Part shown: positions 54,267 to 63,392 of the stretch, piece by piece
Layout of the letters: the number at the start of each line of letters is the position of its first letter
How positions within the stretch are numbered: position 1 is the first letter of the stretch
Origin: Isosphaera pallida ATCC 43644
GTDB lineage: Bacteria > Planctomycetota > Planctomycetia > Isosphaerales > Isosphaeraceae
Reading direction: 5' to 3'
NCBI RefSeq assembly: GCF_000186345.1
Contig: NC_014962.1
Span: 434,001 to 498,000, forward strand
Length of the DNA stretch: 64,000 nt
Position numbers and translations under genes: made by a program
Notes under the pieces: model-generated
The model's database searches: none
What the model was told of the DNA's origin: nothing
What the model saw: the letters and a program-made list of their open reading frames with translations, nothing else

Positions 54267-55660
54267 GGTCGGACCTCCGCGGCTTGGTCAGGCAGCCCGG
54301 CGGAGCCCGGCTCGGGTCCGGTTACGGAATCCGCCTCGTTTTCCAAGGGAACTTCGACCGCAACCTCGTCGTTGGAGGATCCGTTCCGCGCGGTCAGCTG
54401 GAGCGCTTCCCGCATCATCGGTTTGAACAGGATCGCCCCGGAGCCGACCACCCGATCTTGTTGAGACAGACCGGCCAGCACCTCGATGCGACCCTCGCGG
54501 GGTTCTCCGACCACGACTCGTGTGACGTTCCAGACGTGTTCGGTTTGGAGATTGGCCGCCAACACGTAGTCGAAGCGTCCTAAATGCAGCACCGCCTCGG
54601 CGGGAATCAAAAGCGCGTCGTGGAGATCGGTTCCCAGGCCGATCTCGGCGAACATGCCGGGGCGTAGTTCATCGTCGAAATCGTCGATGAGGAACTGGAC
54701 CCGGAGTGAACGACGTTCCGGCGAAAGTACTGGCGCGATGCTTTGGACCCGACCTTGGAATACCCGATCGGGAAGACCGAAAAACACAGCGCTGCATCCC
54801 TGACCGACCCGTACCCGACTGACCATCGCCTCCGGCACGTCGGCGATCACTAGGTCGTAGTTGGGCGAGACCGATTCCAACAGCGTCGGGTCTAGGCCGG
54901 ATTGCTGAAGCTGGCGGATTTGAGCCGCCTCCAAACGACGAGCGATGCGCAACGCGGTCTCGGCTTCATGGATTTCGCGGCGTCCAGTAATCTGGACTTC
55001 GATCAAGGCAGCGCGTTCGGTGGCCAGGTCGCGGGGTGTTTCCGAACCGGCGACGACCAGCTTTTCCAGACGTTCAACCAACTTGCGTTGGGCGTCGATC
55101 CGGGCGGCGGCCAGTTGACGGACCTGGACCAATTGGATTTGGGCGAACTCCACGTCGGCCTTGGCGCGTTCCCACTCGGTGAAGGCGGTCAGGTCCGCGG
55201 GCGAGTCGAACTGCCATTGTGGGGTGCCAGTTCCGTTGAGGGGACGCAAGCTAGCGGCCACCCGTCCGGTCACGGTCAGGATTGGGTCGGCTCGGGTTTC
55301 CCGGGTGACGGAAACCACTTCAATTTTGGAGGCAAATGGTCCGTCCGGCTCGACCCGGATTTGACCTGGACCGATCACCTGAACCAATTCCGAAACAGGA
55401 CGCGGTTCCTCGACCGTCTCAGACGGCGGGGTGGTCGAAGAGGAGACCAGGAGGAATCCTAGAACGCCGAGGGTGACGCTCAAAGCAGCAAGGAATTGCA
55501 GCGTCTCGCCCCATCCCATCCGCTCGTGGTCCGGTTCGGCTCGTCGAGGGGCGAGTCGGCCGGGTTGCCGGGTCGAGGCGGATGACGGAGAGAGGGAGGG
55601 TAAGAGGCTTGGCCCGAGAGGTTGGGAGTCCGTGTCGTTCGTCGTGGAAGGAGACGTCAT
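54263..55660 (-). CDS. CusB-like periplasmic adaptor of the metal-efflux system
   Basis: A 465-residue membrane-fusion protein with an N-terminal anchor helix (LQFLAALSVTLGVLGFLLV), a barrel domain, a helical hairpin (FAQIQLVQVRQLAAARIDAQRKLVERLEKL, seen in parts) and a beta-barrel segment (VFQGRVQSIAPVLSPERRSLRVQF, in parts). An acidic tail ends the protein. It links the pump to the outer-membrane channel. Its stop overlaps the pump ATG (ATGA), and it begins 12 bases after the channel gene, so the three are one operon in the order channel, adaptor, pump. Confidence 0.9.
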   Translation of the reverse strand: MTSPSTTNDTDSQPLGPSLLPSLSPSSASTRQPGRLAPRRAEPDHERMGWGETLQFLAALSVTLGVLGFLLVSSSTTPPSETVEEPRPVSELVQVIGPGQIRVEPDGPFASKIEVVSVTRETRADPILTVTGRVAASLRPLNGTGTPQWQFDSPADLTAFTEWERAKADVEFAQIQLVQVRQLAAARIDAQRKLVERLEKLVVAGSETPRDLATERAALIEVQITGRREIHEAETALRIARRLEAAQIRQLQQSGLDPTLLESVSPNYDLVIADVPEAMVSRVRVGQGCSAVFFGLPDRVFQGRVQSIAPVLSPERRSLRVQFLIDDFDDELRPGMFAEIGLGTDLHDALLIPAEAVLHLGRFDYVLAANLQTEHVWNVTRVVVGEPREGRIEVLAGLSQQDRVVGSGAILFKPMMREALQLTARNGSSNDEVAVEVPLENEADSVTGPEPGSAGLPDQAAEVRP

Positions 55661-55672
55661 CTGAAGCGATCC

Positions 55673-57346
55673 TCAAGGGGACAAACGTGTTCCCAGAGTG
55701 GCGTTGTAGCGAGCCAGAGCGCGGGCGTAATCGGCGCGGCTTTCAATGAAGAGACGGGTGGTTTCGCGGAAGTCGCGTTGGGCGTCTACCACGTCGAGCA
55801 AGGGCCGCCCCCCTTCCTGATAGGCTTGAGTCAAGGTGTCACGCACCCGGGTGGCGAGTTCAAGCTGATCCTGTGCGACGGCCCGGACATTCTCGGCGGC
55901 GGTGCGGAGTGCCTGGTCCGCTTCGACGAGTTCTGCGTACAGCCCCACCAAGGCCGCGCGCAATTCGGCCTGGCTTTGAACCACCACCGAGGCGGCTCGA
56001 GCGCGTTGACCCTGGTTGCGGTTGAACAAGGGCACGGTGAAGTCAAGGCCGACCCCCCAGGAGTCAGCATCGGGAAATCCGATCGCCCGGCGCTGGAATT
56101 GGCGGGTGTAGCCGAACCGTGTGACCAATTCGGGCAGAGCGTTGCGGGTTTCGGCCAGAAGTTCGGCGTCGGCCTGGGTGATTTTCAGACGCGCTGCTTC
56201 CAAGTCCGGTCGCATACGGAACGCCAGCTCGAAACCTTCTCGAACCGAAGGCGGGGTGAGAATCGGTTCGATTGTCTCGAGTGTCCCAGCCAGTTGCAAG
56301 GGAGGCGTATCCTGGGTCGCACCCAGACGTTCGCCTAAGGCGGCTAGCGACGCGACCAACTGTCGCTGGGCTTCGCGGAGGGTCTGTTCGGAACGCAGAC
56401 GCTCCAAACGGACCCGATCGAGTTCCACCCGGGGACGACCGCCGGCTTGAACGGCGCGTCGTGTGATGGTTTCCACGGTTTGGAAGTGGCGAACATCTTG
56501 TCGAGCGAGGTCTCGGAGTGCCTCGGCCTCCAACACGTCGTAATACAAGATCGTCGCGTCCAGCACCCGACGGCGGACCAAGTCGGCGTATTCCGCTTCC
56601 GAGATCTGCGTGTTCAAGGTGGCGGCCTGGAGCGCGGCGGCTCGTTTGCCGAACACGAACCAGTCGATCGGATATTCGACCCCCACGTCGAGTTGAGGGG
56701 GACCACCCTGGCGGTCCTCGGTGAAGGGACGCACCAGAGGCAGGAGGGACTGATTGACGTTGATCGTTGGGTTGGGCGCGAGGAAGGCGGTCAGAGCCTC
56801 GGCGTTGGCCTGATTGATCGCCTCGAAGCCGACTCGGAGCTCGGGATCGGCCAGCAACACGATGTTAATAGTTTGGTCGAGCGTGAGTCCCTTCGCGTTG
56901 CGCTCAAAGGGGACGTCGTCGTTCAAGTCGAGGATCGACGCGGGTGCGGGAGCGCGTGGTTCAAGGTCGGTGGTTCCTCCCTGGCCTTCTTCATCGAGTC
57001 TGATGTCGTCTTGCAGCAGAGGGGCCGGCAGGCTCGTCTCGCTGGACGAGGGATACGCTTCGGTTCCTCCCCGCGCGGGTCCATCCTCCTGGCCCTCGTC
57101 CCGCCACTCCGCCCGCGCTGCTTGCGCGTCCTGCGTGGTCTGAGCCGGTTCGGTGGGCTTGGACTCGGCGGTTGGTTGGCCAGTCTCGACGGCAAGGGTG
57201 GAGTTGGCCTGTTCCCAGCGGTCCAGCAACGCGACCAATCCGTGAGGCGCGACTGGAGCCTCCTTGCGCGACCCGCATCCCAAGAACGCCCACACCATCG
57301 TCAATGCGATTGCAATCGCCTTGGGGTTCCAGATTCGATCCCCCAC
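55673..57346 (-). CDS. TolC-family outer-membrane efflux lipoprotein
   Basis: A 557-residue outer-membrane channel. It starts with a lipoprotein signal (lipobox VWAFLGC), then an acidic, Gln/Glu/Pro-rich linker of about 120 residues. The two outer-membrane-efflux repeats follow, with coiled-coil helices, LTLDQTINIVLLADPELRVGFEAINQ in the first and PEAFELAFRMRPDLEAARLKI-like EGFELAFRMRPDLEAA in the second. I chose the GTG at 57346, which has AAGGGAGG five bases upstream. The frame is open to 57523 but has no such signal. It is the first gene of the metal-efflux operon. Confidence 0.9.
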   Translation of the reverse strand: MGDRIWNPKAIAIALTMVWAFLGCGSRKEAPVAPHGLVALLDRWEQANSTLAVETGQPTAESKPTEPAQTTQDAQAARAEWRDEGQEDGPARGGTEAYPSSSETSLPAPLLQDDIRLDEEGQGGTTDLEPRAPAPASILDLNDDVPFERNAKGLTLDQTINIVLLADPELRVGFEAINQANAEALTAFLAPNPTINVNQSLLPLVRPFTEDRQGGPPQLDVGVEYPIDWFVFGKRAAALQAATLNTQISEAEYADLVRRRVLDATILYYDVLEAEALRDLARQDVRHFQTVETITRRAVQAGGRPRVELDRVRLERLRSEQTLREAQRQLVASLAALGERLGATQDTPPLQLAGTLETIEPILTPPSVREGFELAFRMRPDLEAARLKITQADAELLAETRNALPELVTRFGYTRQFQRRAIGFPDADSWGVGLDFTVPLFNRNQGQRARAASVVVQSQAELRAALVGLYAELVEADQALRTAAENVRAVAQDQLELATRVRDTLTQAYQEGGRPLLDVVDAQRDFRETTRLFIESRADYARALARYNATLGTRLSP

Positions 57347-57706
57347 CTCGACCTCCCTTGGGACTTGCCGGACCTCCCCGTGGCGGGGTGGCGAAGCGAA
57401 TGGCGCTCTCCCAATCAGGGATCGGTTGGGTCGTTTGGTTTTGTTGAATCGATTGATTGGGTTGAAAGGTGCTTGTGGGTGGGAATGGTGGAAGGGTGGA
57501 GCGAAATTCTCCGATGGAACCACGTGTACGAACCAAGAGATTCGCCCACGTCAAGAGGGCGTGTTAGTGGCAGCATCTGGCCTAAGGCCGCGCTCTGGGT
57601 TATCTGACCAACCCCGTCGGGGTTGGTCACCACCGAGAACCAAACAAACCATCGGGGGAATCGGTCCGTCTTCAACTTGAGCGATCTAGGTGATTGGCGG
57701 CAGAGC
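57347..57706. promoter_or_regulatory. Region upstream of the efflux operon
   Basis: About 360 bases between the DUF1552 gene and the efflux operon on the same strand. It holds the hairpin at 57606-57628 and should contain the efflux promoter. No MerR-type operator could be picked out and no regulator gene is adjacent. Confidence 0.45.
57606..57628 (-). terminator. Perfect 10-bp hairpin after the DUF1552 gene
   Basis: GACCAACCCC pairs perfectly with GGGGTTGGTC around a three-base loop, 79 bases after the DUF1552 stop. It is the most stable hairpin noted here and is well placed to end that operon, though no T-run follows. Confidence 0.6.
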
Positions 57707-59134
57707 CTAGACCTCCAAATTGGCCAGGGGCCCCTGGCTGTCGGCGAAATGCTCGACCGGCGCGCCAGCGCGGTCCAACATGGCCACATAGAGGTTGGCT
57801 AGTGGGGTGTCCTTGGGATAGATCAAGTGGCGTCCGGTAGTCAGACGACCGCCCGCGCGTCCACCCACCACGATCGGTAGGTTGTGGGGGTTGTGGGTGT
57901 TACCGTCCCGAAGGGCCGAACCAAATTGGATCATGGCGTGGTCCAGCAGTGTGCCCTCGCCTTCAGAGATGGAACGCAGCTTGTCCAGCAGGTAGGCGTA
58001 TTGCTCGACGTGCCAGGCAGCGATCCGTTCGTAGTGGGCGAGCTTGTCGGCCTGGTTCTCGTGGTGGGAGTTTTCGTGGTGGCCGCCGCTGACTCCCTCT
58101 AGGAAGGAGAAGTTCTTGTTGCTCACGGCGTTGCCGAACATAAAGGTCGCCACTCGGGTGGTGTCGGTCTGGAACGCCAGAGCGATGATGTCCATCATCA
58201 AGCGCACGTGCTCGGTGTGGTCAGCGGTGCGTTCGCGGAGCCGTCCGGGGTCCATCGCGTAGAGATCAACCCGCCCGCCGAGCGATTCGATGTCGGCTCG
58301 CGCTGCCGGATCGTCCCGGTAGCGCGCTGCCCGCTCGGACGCCTCGTGGGCAATCCGCGCCTCGACCGCCCGCACCGATTCGAGATATTCCTCGACTTTG
58401 ACTTGATCGGCCCGTCCGAGGCGCCGCTTGAGGGCGCGGGCGTCCTCTAAAGCCAGGTCAAGCAGGCTGCGGTCCTCCTCGGGGGTGGTGGAGCGTTCGG
58501 CGTTGTGGCGGCGGAACAGGCGATCGAAGGCGAGTTTGGGGTTGATCTCCTTGGCCAGCGGCGTCGTGGGAGTCGCCCAGGAAAGATGAGCGCCATAGAC
58601 CCGAGTGTAGCCGACGACCTGATCGACCCCGGTGGAGGTGGGCTCGCATCCCAGTTCCAGCGAGGGCAGCGGGGTGAGGTGACCGAGGCGTCGGGCGATC
58701 ACTTGATCGACCGAGGTGCCGCCTGAGCAGAGATCGACCCCGGTGGTGCGGGTGATGGTCGTGCCGCAGAGCCAGGCTGCTTCCTTGACGTAGTGGCCGT
58801 CGCCCGAGCGGGTCGCGGCGTTCCAAAGGTTGGACAGGACCAGCACGTCGTCTTTGAGCCCGCGCTCGACCAGAGGCTTGAGGATCGGCGAGGGTTGCCA
58901 ATCGGTCCCTTCGCCTTGGGGAGTCCACGAGTGGGGATTGACCCCGTTGGCCATGTAGAGGAACGCCACACGCACCGGCGGACCCTCCAGCTTGGTTCCC
59001 TCGCCGAGGCTGTGCTCCGCCGCTCGGCCCAAACGGGTCAAGGGACCCATCGCCTCTAACCAGGGTAGCGCGAGGGCCACCCCCGCGCCGCGCAACACGG
59101 TGCGGCGACTGATCCGACGAAACGAGGAACTCAT
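57707..59134 (-). CDS. DUF1552 secreted protein with Tat signal
   Basis: A 475-residue exported protein. The N-terminus is a clear twin-arginine signal (FRRISRRTVLRGAGVALALPWLEAM). The body matches DUF1552, with FLYMANGVNPHSWTP, LDHAMIQFGSALRDGNTHN and LPIVVGGRAGG. It follows the DUF1592 gene after 142 bases, a pairing regularly seen in planctomycetes. The reaction is unknown. The ATG at 59134 has GGAG 10 bases upstream. Confidence 0.92.
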   Translation of the reverse strand: MSSSFRRISRRTVLRGAGVALALPWLEAMGPLTRLGRAAEHSLGEGTKLEGPPVRVAFLYMANGVNPHSWTPQGEGTDWQPSPILKPLVERGLKDDVLVLSNLWNAATRSGDGHYVKEAAWLCGTTITRTTGVDLCSGGTSVDQVIARRLGHLTPLPSLELGCEPTSTGVDQVVGYTRVYGAHLSWATPTTPLAKEINPKLAFDRLFRRHNAERSTTPEEDRSLLDLALEDARALKRRLGRADQVKVEEYLESVRAVEARIAHEASERAARYRDDPAARADIESLGGRVDLYAMDPGRLRERTADHTEHVRLMMDIIALAFQTDTTRVATFMFGNAVSNKNFSFLEGVSGGHHENSHHENQADKLAHYERIAAWHVEQYAYLLDKLRSISEGEGTLLDHAMIQFGSALRDGNTHNPHNLPIVVGGRAGGRLTTGRHLIYPKDTPLANLYVAMLDRAGAPVEHFADSQGPLANLEV

Positions 59135-59276
59135 GGCGATTGGTCTCCGGGATTCGAACGTGCGGTTGAGAACCTGTGTTGGAGAGTCGAAGTCAATGGC
59201 AACAGTCCACGCGAAGCGACGCACCAACCGATAGATCTTCGCCTCCGTGTTGGGGGACGTTGAGTCGATTCGCGGG

Positions 59277-61295
59277 TTAGTCGGAGGACACCCCCACCGC
59301 CTCCAAGGTCGGTGGCTGATCGCGGCGATGTCGGAACGGATACGACCGGGTCACTTCCAGCAAAAGGGTCGAGGCGTGGTGGTCGTTGGCCTCCAGAGCT
59401 TCCACAATGGTTTGAATGGCCGGGGTGTCGTAGGGTTCCAAACCGCGGCGCAGGGCATACGACAAGGCGCGCTTGGCGAGGTTGCGAAGGAACGCCTCGC
59501 GCTTGGTCTTGAGCAGGATCGCCTTGAGTTCGGCCGGCCCGTTGAAGGTTTCGCCGCTGGTCAGCACCCCTTGGGCGTCCACCGGCTCGCCACCGATGTC
59601 GGTTCGGATCCGTCCGATCGGGTCGAAGATTTCCAGGCCAAAGCCCAGGGGATCGAGCTTGGCGTGGCAGGCGGCGCAGTCGGGCTTGGAGCGGTGTTGT
59701 TCGAGACGTTGCCGGAAGGTCAATCCTTCACGGGGCCGGTCGTCCTCCGGCAGCACCCCCACACTGGATGGCGGGGGCGGCGGCGGGGTGCCCAGCAGTT
59801 CTTCCAGCACCCACTTGCCCCGCAGCACCGGACTGGTGCGACGCGGGTACGAGGTGAGCGTCAACACCCCCGCCGTCGTCAATAATCCCCCACGCGACGG
59901 GTCAGGACGCGGTACCGCCCGGAACTCCTCCCCTTCGACTCCCTCAACACCGTAGTGACGAGCAAGACGGGCGTTAACGTAAACATGTTCAGAATCAATC
60001 AATTCAAAAAGTGAGCGATCACTTAGAATCACTTCCGTGAAGGTTACGATGGGTTCTCGGATCATCGCTTCGCGCAGGTCATTGTCGTATTCGGGGAAGC
60101 GTTGGCGATCTGGCTCGACCGATTGGCGAAGGCTGGCGATATTGAGCCATTGGTCGGCGAAGTCCTCGGCGAAGCGTCGTGCTTTGGGGTCGGCGATCAT
60201 GCGTTTGACCTGGGCTTCAAACACCTCGGGATCGCTGAGGCGTCCGGCGTCGGCCAGGGCGTTGAGTTCATCGTCGGGGATCGAGACCCACAAAAAGAAC
60301 GACAGCCGCGCGGCCAGTTCGTGGTCGGAGATTGGATAGGGATTGGACCCGGCGGGGGTGTGGTCGTGATCCTGGCCGTCGTTGGATTGAGGGAATTCGG
60401 CAAAGCGGCGTTGTTCCTGGATGAACAGGAAGCTCGGCGCGATCAGAATGGCTTTGAGCGGCAGCTTGACCGCCTCCTCGAATGGTTTGCCCGCGTCGGC
60501 GGCCTTCTGGTAAAGCGTGAGCAGGCGTTCGAGTTCGGCGTCGTCGATCGGGCGGCGGAATGCTTTGCGGGCGAACCGGGCCAGCACGGCGCGGGCGGCC
60601 TGGCGTGGTTCCAAACCCGAGTCGCCGCCGGGGCGCGCGACCAGGTAGCGGGACGGATCGGCGGTTTCAACGGCTTGCGAGGCGGCGGCAAGGTACTGTT
60701 CCAACAAGATCGGGGGCACGAACAGGGTGGACCCATTGTTTTGGAACCCTTCCCCGCCGGCTCCGTCGGCGGGGAACCGTTTGGAGAGGGGCTCGGTGAT
60801 CCCCAGCAAGTCGAACAGCGCGTAGTCGTATTGGCGATGGGTCAACCGTTGGATGGGTCCAGGTCCAGGGTCGTTGGGCCGTTGGGCCTCGTTGATGAGC
60901 GCCTCTAGGGTGTGAAACGCCGCTTGGCGGGCCTCTTCGGAGGGTTGGGACCGATCGGCTGGGGGCATCGACCGATCCTCCAGCACGTCGGCGACGCGCA
61001 GCCAGAAATCGGCATCGCGGCCTACGGCGTGGTCGTCCACCGGCTGATCCAGGTCAATCCCTCCCTTTTTGCGAACCGCGTTGTGACAGTCTAGACAATG
61101 CTTGACCAGAAGCGGTCGCACCGAGGCTTCGAACCGCGAGGGCGACCCGGCGGACGGTTCGGACTCTTGGGCAACCGGGGTCGCCTCGGCGAACGATCCG
61201 AGGTGGAGTCCGACCAGACACCACGCGGCGAGGGCGGTGGGTCCGATATTTGGACGCTCGTCGGTTGCGGCGGGCGTCAACCTGGCGAATCGCAT
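59277..61295 (-). CDS. DUF1592 secreted protein with cytochrome c-like motifs
   Basis: A 672-residue exported protein with the standard PSD domain series. After the signal comes a CLDCH motif (residues 67-71), then the DUF1587 part (QRLTHRQYDYALFDLLGI), DUF1595 (FARKAFRRPIDDAELERL), DUF1592 (LAARLSFFLWVSIPDDELN), DUF1588 with a second haem-like CAACH (CAACHAKLDPLGFGLEIFDPI in part), and DUF1585. It probably takes part in electron transfer or polymer processing outside the cytoplasm. The start is either ATG at 61295 (chosen, signal peptide) or at 61373. DUF1552 follows. Confidence 0.92.
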   Translation of the reverse strand: MRFARLTPAATDERPNIGPTALAAWCLVGLHLGSFAEATPVAQESEPSAGSPSRFEASVRPLLVKHCLDCHNAVRKKGGIDLDQPVDDHAVGRDADFWLRVADVLEDRSMPPADRSQPSEEARQAAFHTLEALINEAQRPNDPGPGPIQRLTHRQYDYALFDLLGITEPLSKRFPADGAGGEGFQNNGSTLFVPPILLEQYLAAASQAVETADPSRYLVARPGGDSGLEPRQAARAVLARFARKAFRRPIDDAELERLLTLYQKAADAGKPFEEAVKLPLKAILIAPSFLFIQEQRRFAEFPQSNDGQDHDHTPAGSNPYPISDHELAARLSFFLWVSIPDDELNALADAGRLSDPEVFEAQVKRMIADPKARRFAEDFADQWLNIASLRQSVEPDRQRFPEYDNDLREAMIREPIVTFTEVILSDRSLFELIDSEHVYVNARLARHYGVEGVEGEEFRAVPRPDPSRGGLLTTAGVLTLTSYPRRTSPVLRGKWVLEELLGTPPPPPPSSVGVLPEDDRPREGLTFRQRLEQHRSKPDCAACHAKLDPLGFGLEIFDPIGRIRTDIGGEPVDAQGVLTSGETFNGPAELKAILLKTKREAFLRNLAKRALSYALRRGLEPYDTPAIQTIVEALEANDHHASTLLLEVTRSYPFRHRRDQPPTLEAVGVSSD

Positions 61296-61707
61296 GGAGA
61301 GGATTCCACTCGCGTCAAGTTGGGATTTGAAGGGGGAAGGACGAAGGCAAGGCGGGCGGTTGTGGGGTGTCATTGAGCCTGCCGAGCGGGTTCGGCGGAC
61401 AAGGCAGGCGAGGTGGGACGCTATGTCGGTCGAGGGCTTCTAAGGAAGAGGAAGAACTGTCGCGTCCAGTCAGATCCTAAACGCGAATGGATGGTTTGCC
61501 AATTGGGTTGTGGGAGGTTGTTGTGGAGTTTGAGGGGGTAGGTTGATCTTGTCGGTGAGTGAGGATCGGGTTAGGTCTGAACGCGAACCAGGAGATGAGT
61601 TTTGACGGGGGACCGCGCCGAAGTCGCCGAAGTCATTGATGAGAGCGTTTTTGGACGAACTTGGCGAACTTAATGATCGATAGTAGCGTCATGGAGGAAC
61701 CGTAACG
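61296..61707. promoter_or_regulatory. Divergent intergenic region
   Basis: About 410 bases between the divergent DUF1592 and membrane-phosphatase genes. The stretch near 61640-61690 is AT-richer and precedes a good Shine-Dalgarno sequence (GGAGG) for the rightward gene. No defined promoter could be assigned. Confidence 0.45.
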
Positions 61708-63228
61708 ATGTCATTTCAAGGGAACGAGTCGAAGGCCAACGAACAGACTTTAGGGGAGGCTGTCCGGAGCGGGGCGGCGTGCTGTGTCGCTGGCGGCTGG
61801 CGATCGCTTTGGCCGTTCGGGTTCCTTGCCGTGTGGTTGGCCTACGCGATTTTCACCGTGCTGTACTTTCCCAACGAGGCCGACCCCGAGTTTCCCCAGG
61901 TGGTTCGACCGACCCTCAGCCCGTGGCCTCCGGCGGCCTACCGTTTGGCCGAGCCGGGCGACACCATCGACCGCGCCGCGATGTACGCCGCTTCGGTCGC
62001 TTTGATCTATGCGACGGTGGGTCTAATCTGGGCGTTGGCCGAGCGGACCCGGCGACGAACCGAGGGCGCGGCGTGGGGGACCGCATGGGTGGTCTCCTTC
62101 CTGCTCTACTTCGACTCGTGCGCTCCTTACCCAACCTGGGATGGTTGGCATGGCTGGAACTGGCGGGCCGCGTTCGACTCGAAGACACCCACCGCGTTGC
62201 GGATCGCTTTGGGAGGTGGTTTGGTTGGGTTGCTCGGACTGGCGGCGTTGCTGGCAGCCCGCGAGGGTCGGGGCTGGGTCGCGCGGGCGCGACGCGCTGA
62301 GGGGCGGGTCAAGGCGTTGTTGGGGCTGGCCTTGATCCTGGTGGGCCTGCGTTTGGTCGAATGGCCCAACCCCGAACCGATCGGCTATTGGCCACGTTGG
62401 TGCGGCTTTGGGGGGATTGCCTCGTGGGCGGCAGTGCTGTTGCTCAGCTTTCCCCGCCTGACCTTGGGCCGCTGGACCTGGCCGGCGCGAGGGGCGGCGC
62501 TGGGGGGGCTGGGTCTTCTGGTGGCCTTTGGCGGGTTCGGCTTCTGGCACCATCGGCCCCTGGGCCGTTTCAAGGAGGTTGAGGCGGGACGGCTCTACAT
62601 GTCGGCTATGCCGACCGCGGAGGGGCTGGAACTGGCCCACGCCCGCCACGGCTTCAAGACAATCATCAACCTCTTTCCCGAAGCGACCTTGGGTCGGCAC
62701 CCCGACTCCGAGGCCGAGCAACGCTTCGCCCGTACGCACGGCATCCGTTATCTGGAGAGTCCCGGACGAGTAGAACTCAACGGCGCGTTTTTGCGGGAGA
62801 CGCTTGACCTGACCCGCGACCCCGCGGCCTGGCCGATTTTGGTCCACTGCCACGCCTGCATGGATCGGACCCCGGCCTGGGTGGGCTTCTTCCGCTATCG
62901 GGAGAAGGGCTGGGAGTTGAAGGAGGTTTGGAAGGCGATCGAACAACATCGCGGTCTGCGACCCAAGGCGACGGTCTTTTTGCTGTATCACCATGTCATT
63001 CCACGACTTGGAGTGACCTGGCCAGATCCGGCTCCGTTCACGGCGTGGTTGGCGGGGCTGACGCGGGGGGTGCCCGATCCGTATGATGGGATGCTACCCG
63101 ATCCAGTTCCGGCGATTGACCCGATCGGCTCGCCGCCGGCCCGTTTGGCCGCCGATGGCCAGCAACCGCCCGACGCGCTCACGCGATCCGAACCGAACGC
63201 CGCCACCGCCCCTCCGGTTCGACGATGA
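61708..63228 (+). CDS. Membrane protein with a dual-specificity-type cysteine phosphatase domain
   Basis: A 506-residue protein. The N-terminal 290 residues hold about six hydrophobic helices (FGFLAVWLAYAIFTVLYF, ALIYATVGLIWALAE, TAWVVSFLLYFDS and others). The C-terminal part is a phosphatase fold: GRLYMSAMPTAEGLELA and IINLFPEATLG lead to the catalytic HCHACMDRT, with nucleophile Cys381 and Arg387 in the CX5R motif. A conserved Asp acid was not assigned. Substrates could be phosphoprotein or phosphoinositide-like lipids. GGAGG lies 10 bases before the ATG. The last 50 residues are Pro/Ala-rich. Confidence 0.83.
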   Translation: MSFQGNESKANEQTLGEAVRSGAACCVAGGWRSLWPFGFLAVWLAYAIFTVLYFPNEADPEFPQVVRPTLSPWPPAAYRLAEPGDTIDRAAMYAASVALIYATVGLIWALAERTRRRTEGAAWGTAWVVSFLLYFDSCAPYPTWDGWHGWNWRAAFDSKTPTALRIALGGGLVGLLGLAALLAAREGRGWVARARRAEGRVKALLGLALILVGLRLVEWPNPEPIGYWPRWCGFGGIASWAAVLLLSFPRLTLGRWTWPARGAALGGLGLLVAFGGFGFWHHRPLGRFKEVEAGRLYMSAMPTAEGLELAHARHGFKTIINLFPEATLGRHPDSEAEQRFARTHGIRYLESPGRVELNGAFLRETLDLTRDPAAWPILVHCHACMDRTPAWVGFFRYREKGWELKEVWKAIEQHRGLRPKATVFLLYHHVIPRLGVTWPDPAPFTAWLAGLTRGVPDPYDGMLPDPVPAIDPIGSPPARLAADGQQPPDALTRSEPNAATAPPVRR

Positions 63229-63330
63229 ACTACGAGGCAGAGTGTCGGAGTGGTCAGTCTGGATCGATGGTTTGTTATGGTTGGTGGGGTTGCGTGGTTC
63301 GCTGGATTGGTTAGAACGCCCCTCATCCTC

Positions 63331-63370
63331 ATCCTCCACCGCTTCCTGATCTCCTCCGCCGCTTCCTGAT
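63331..63370. repeat. 20-bp imperfect tandem repeat
   Basis: Two adjacent 20-base units (63331-63350 and 63351-63370) differ at two positions. They lie just upstream of the aminotransferase start, so they could influence its promoter or leader. Confidence 0.7.
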
Positions 63371-63392
63371 CACGATGGATGGATCGCCCCCG

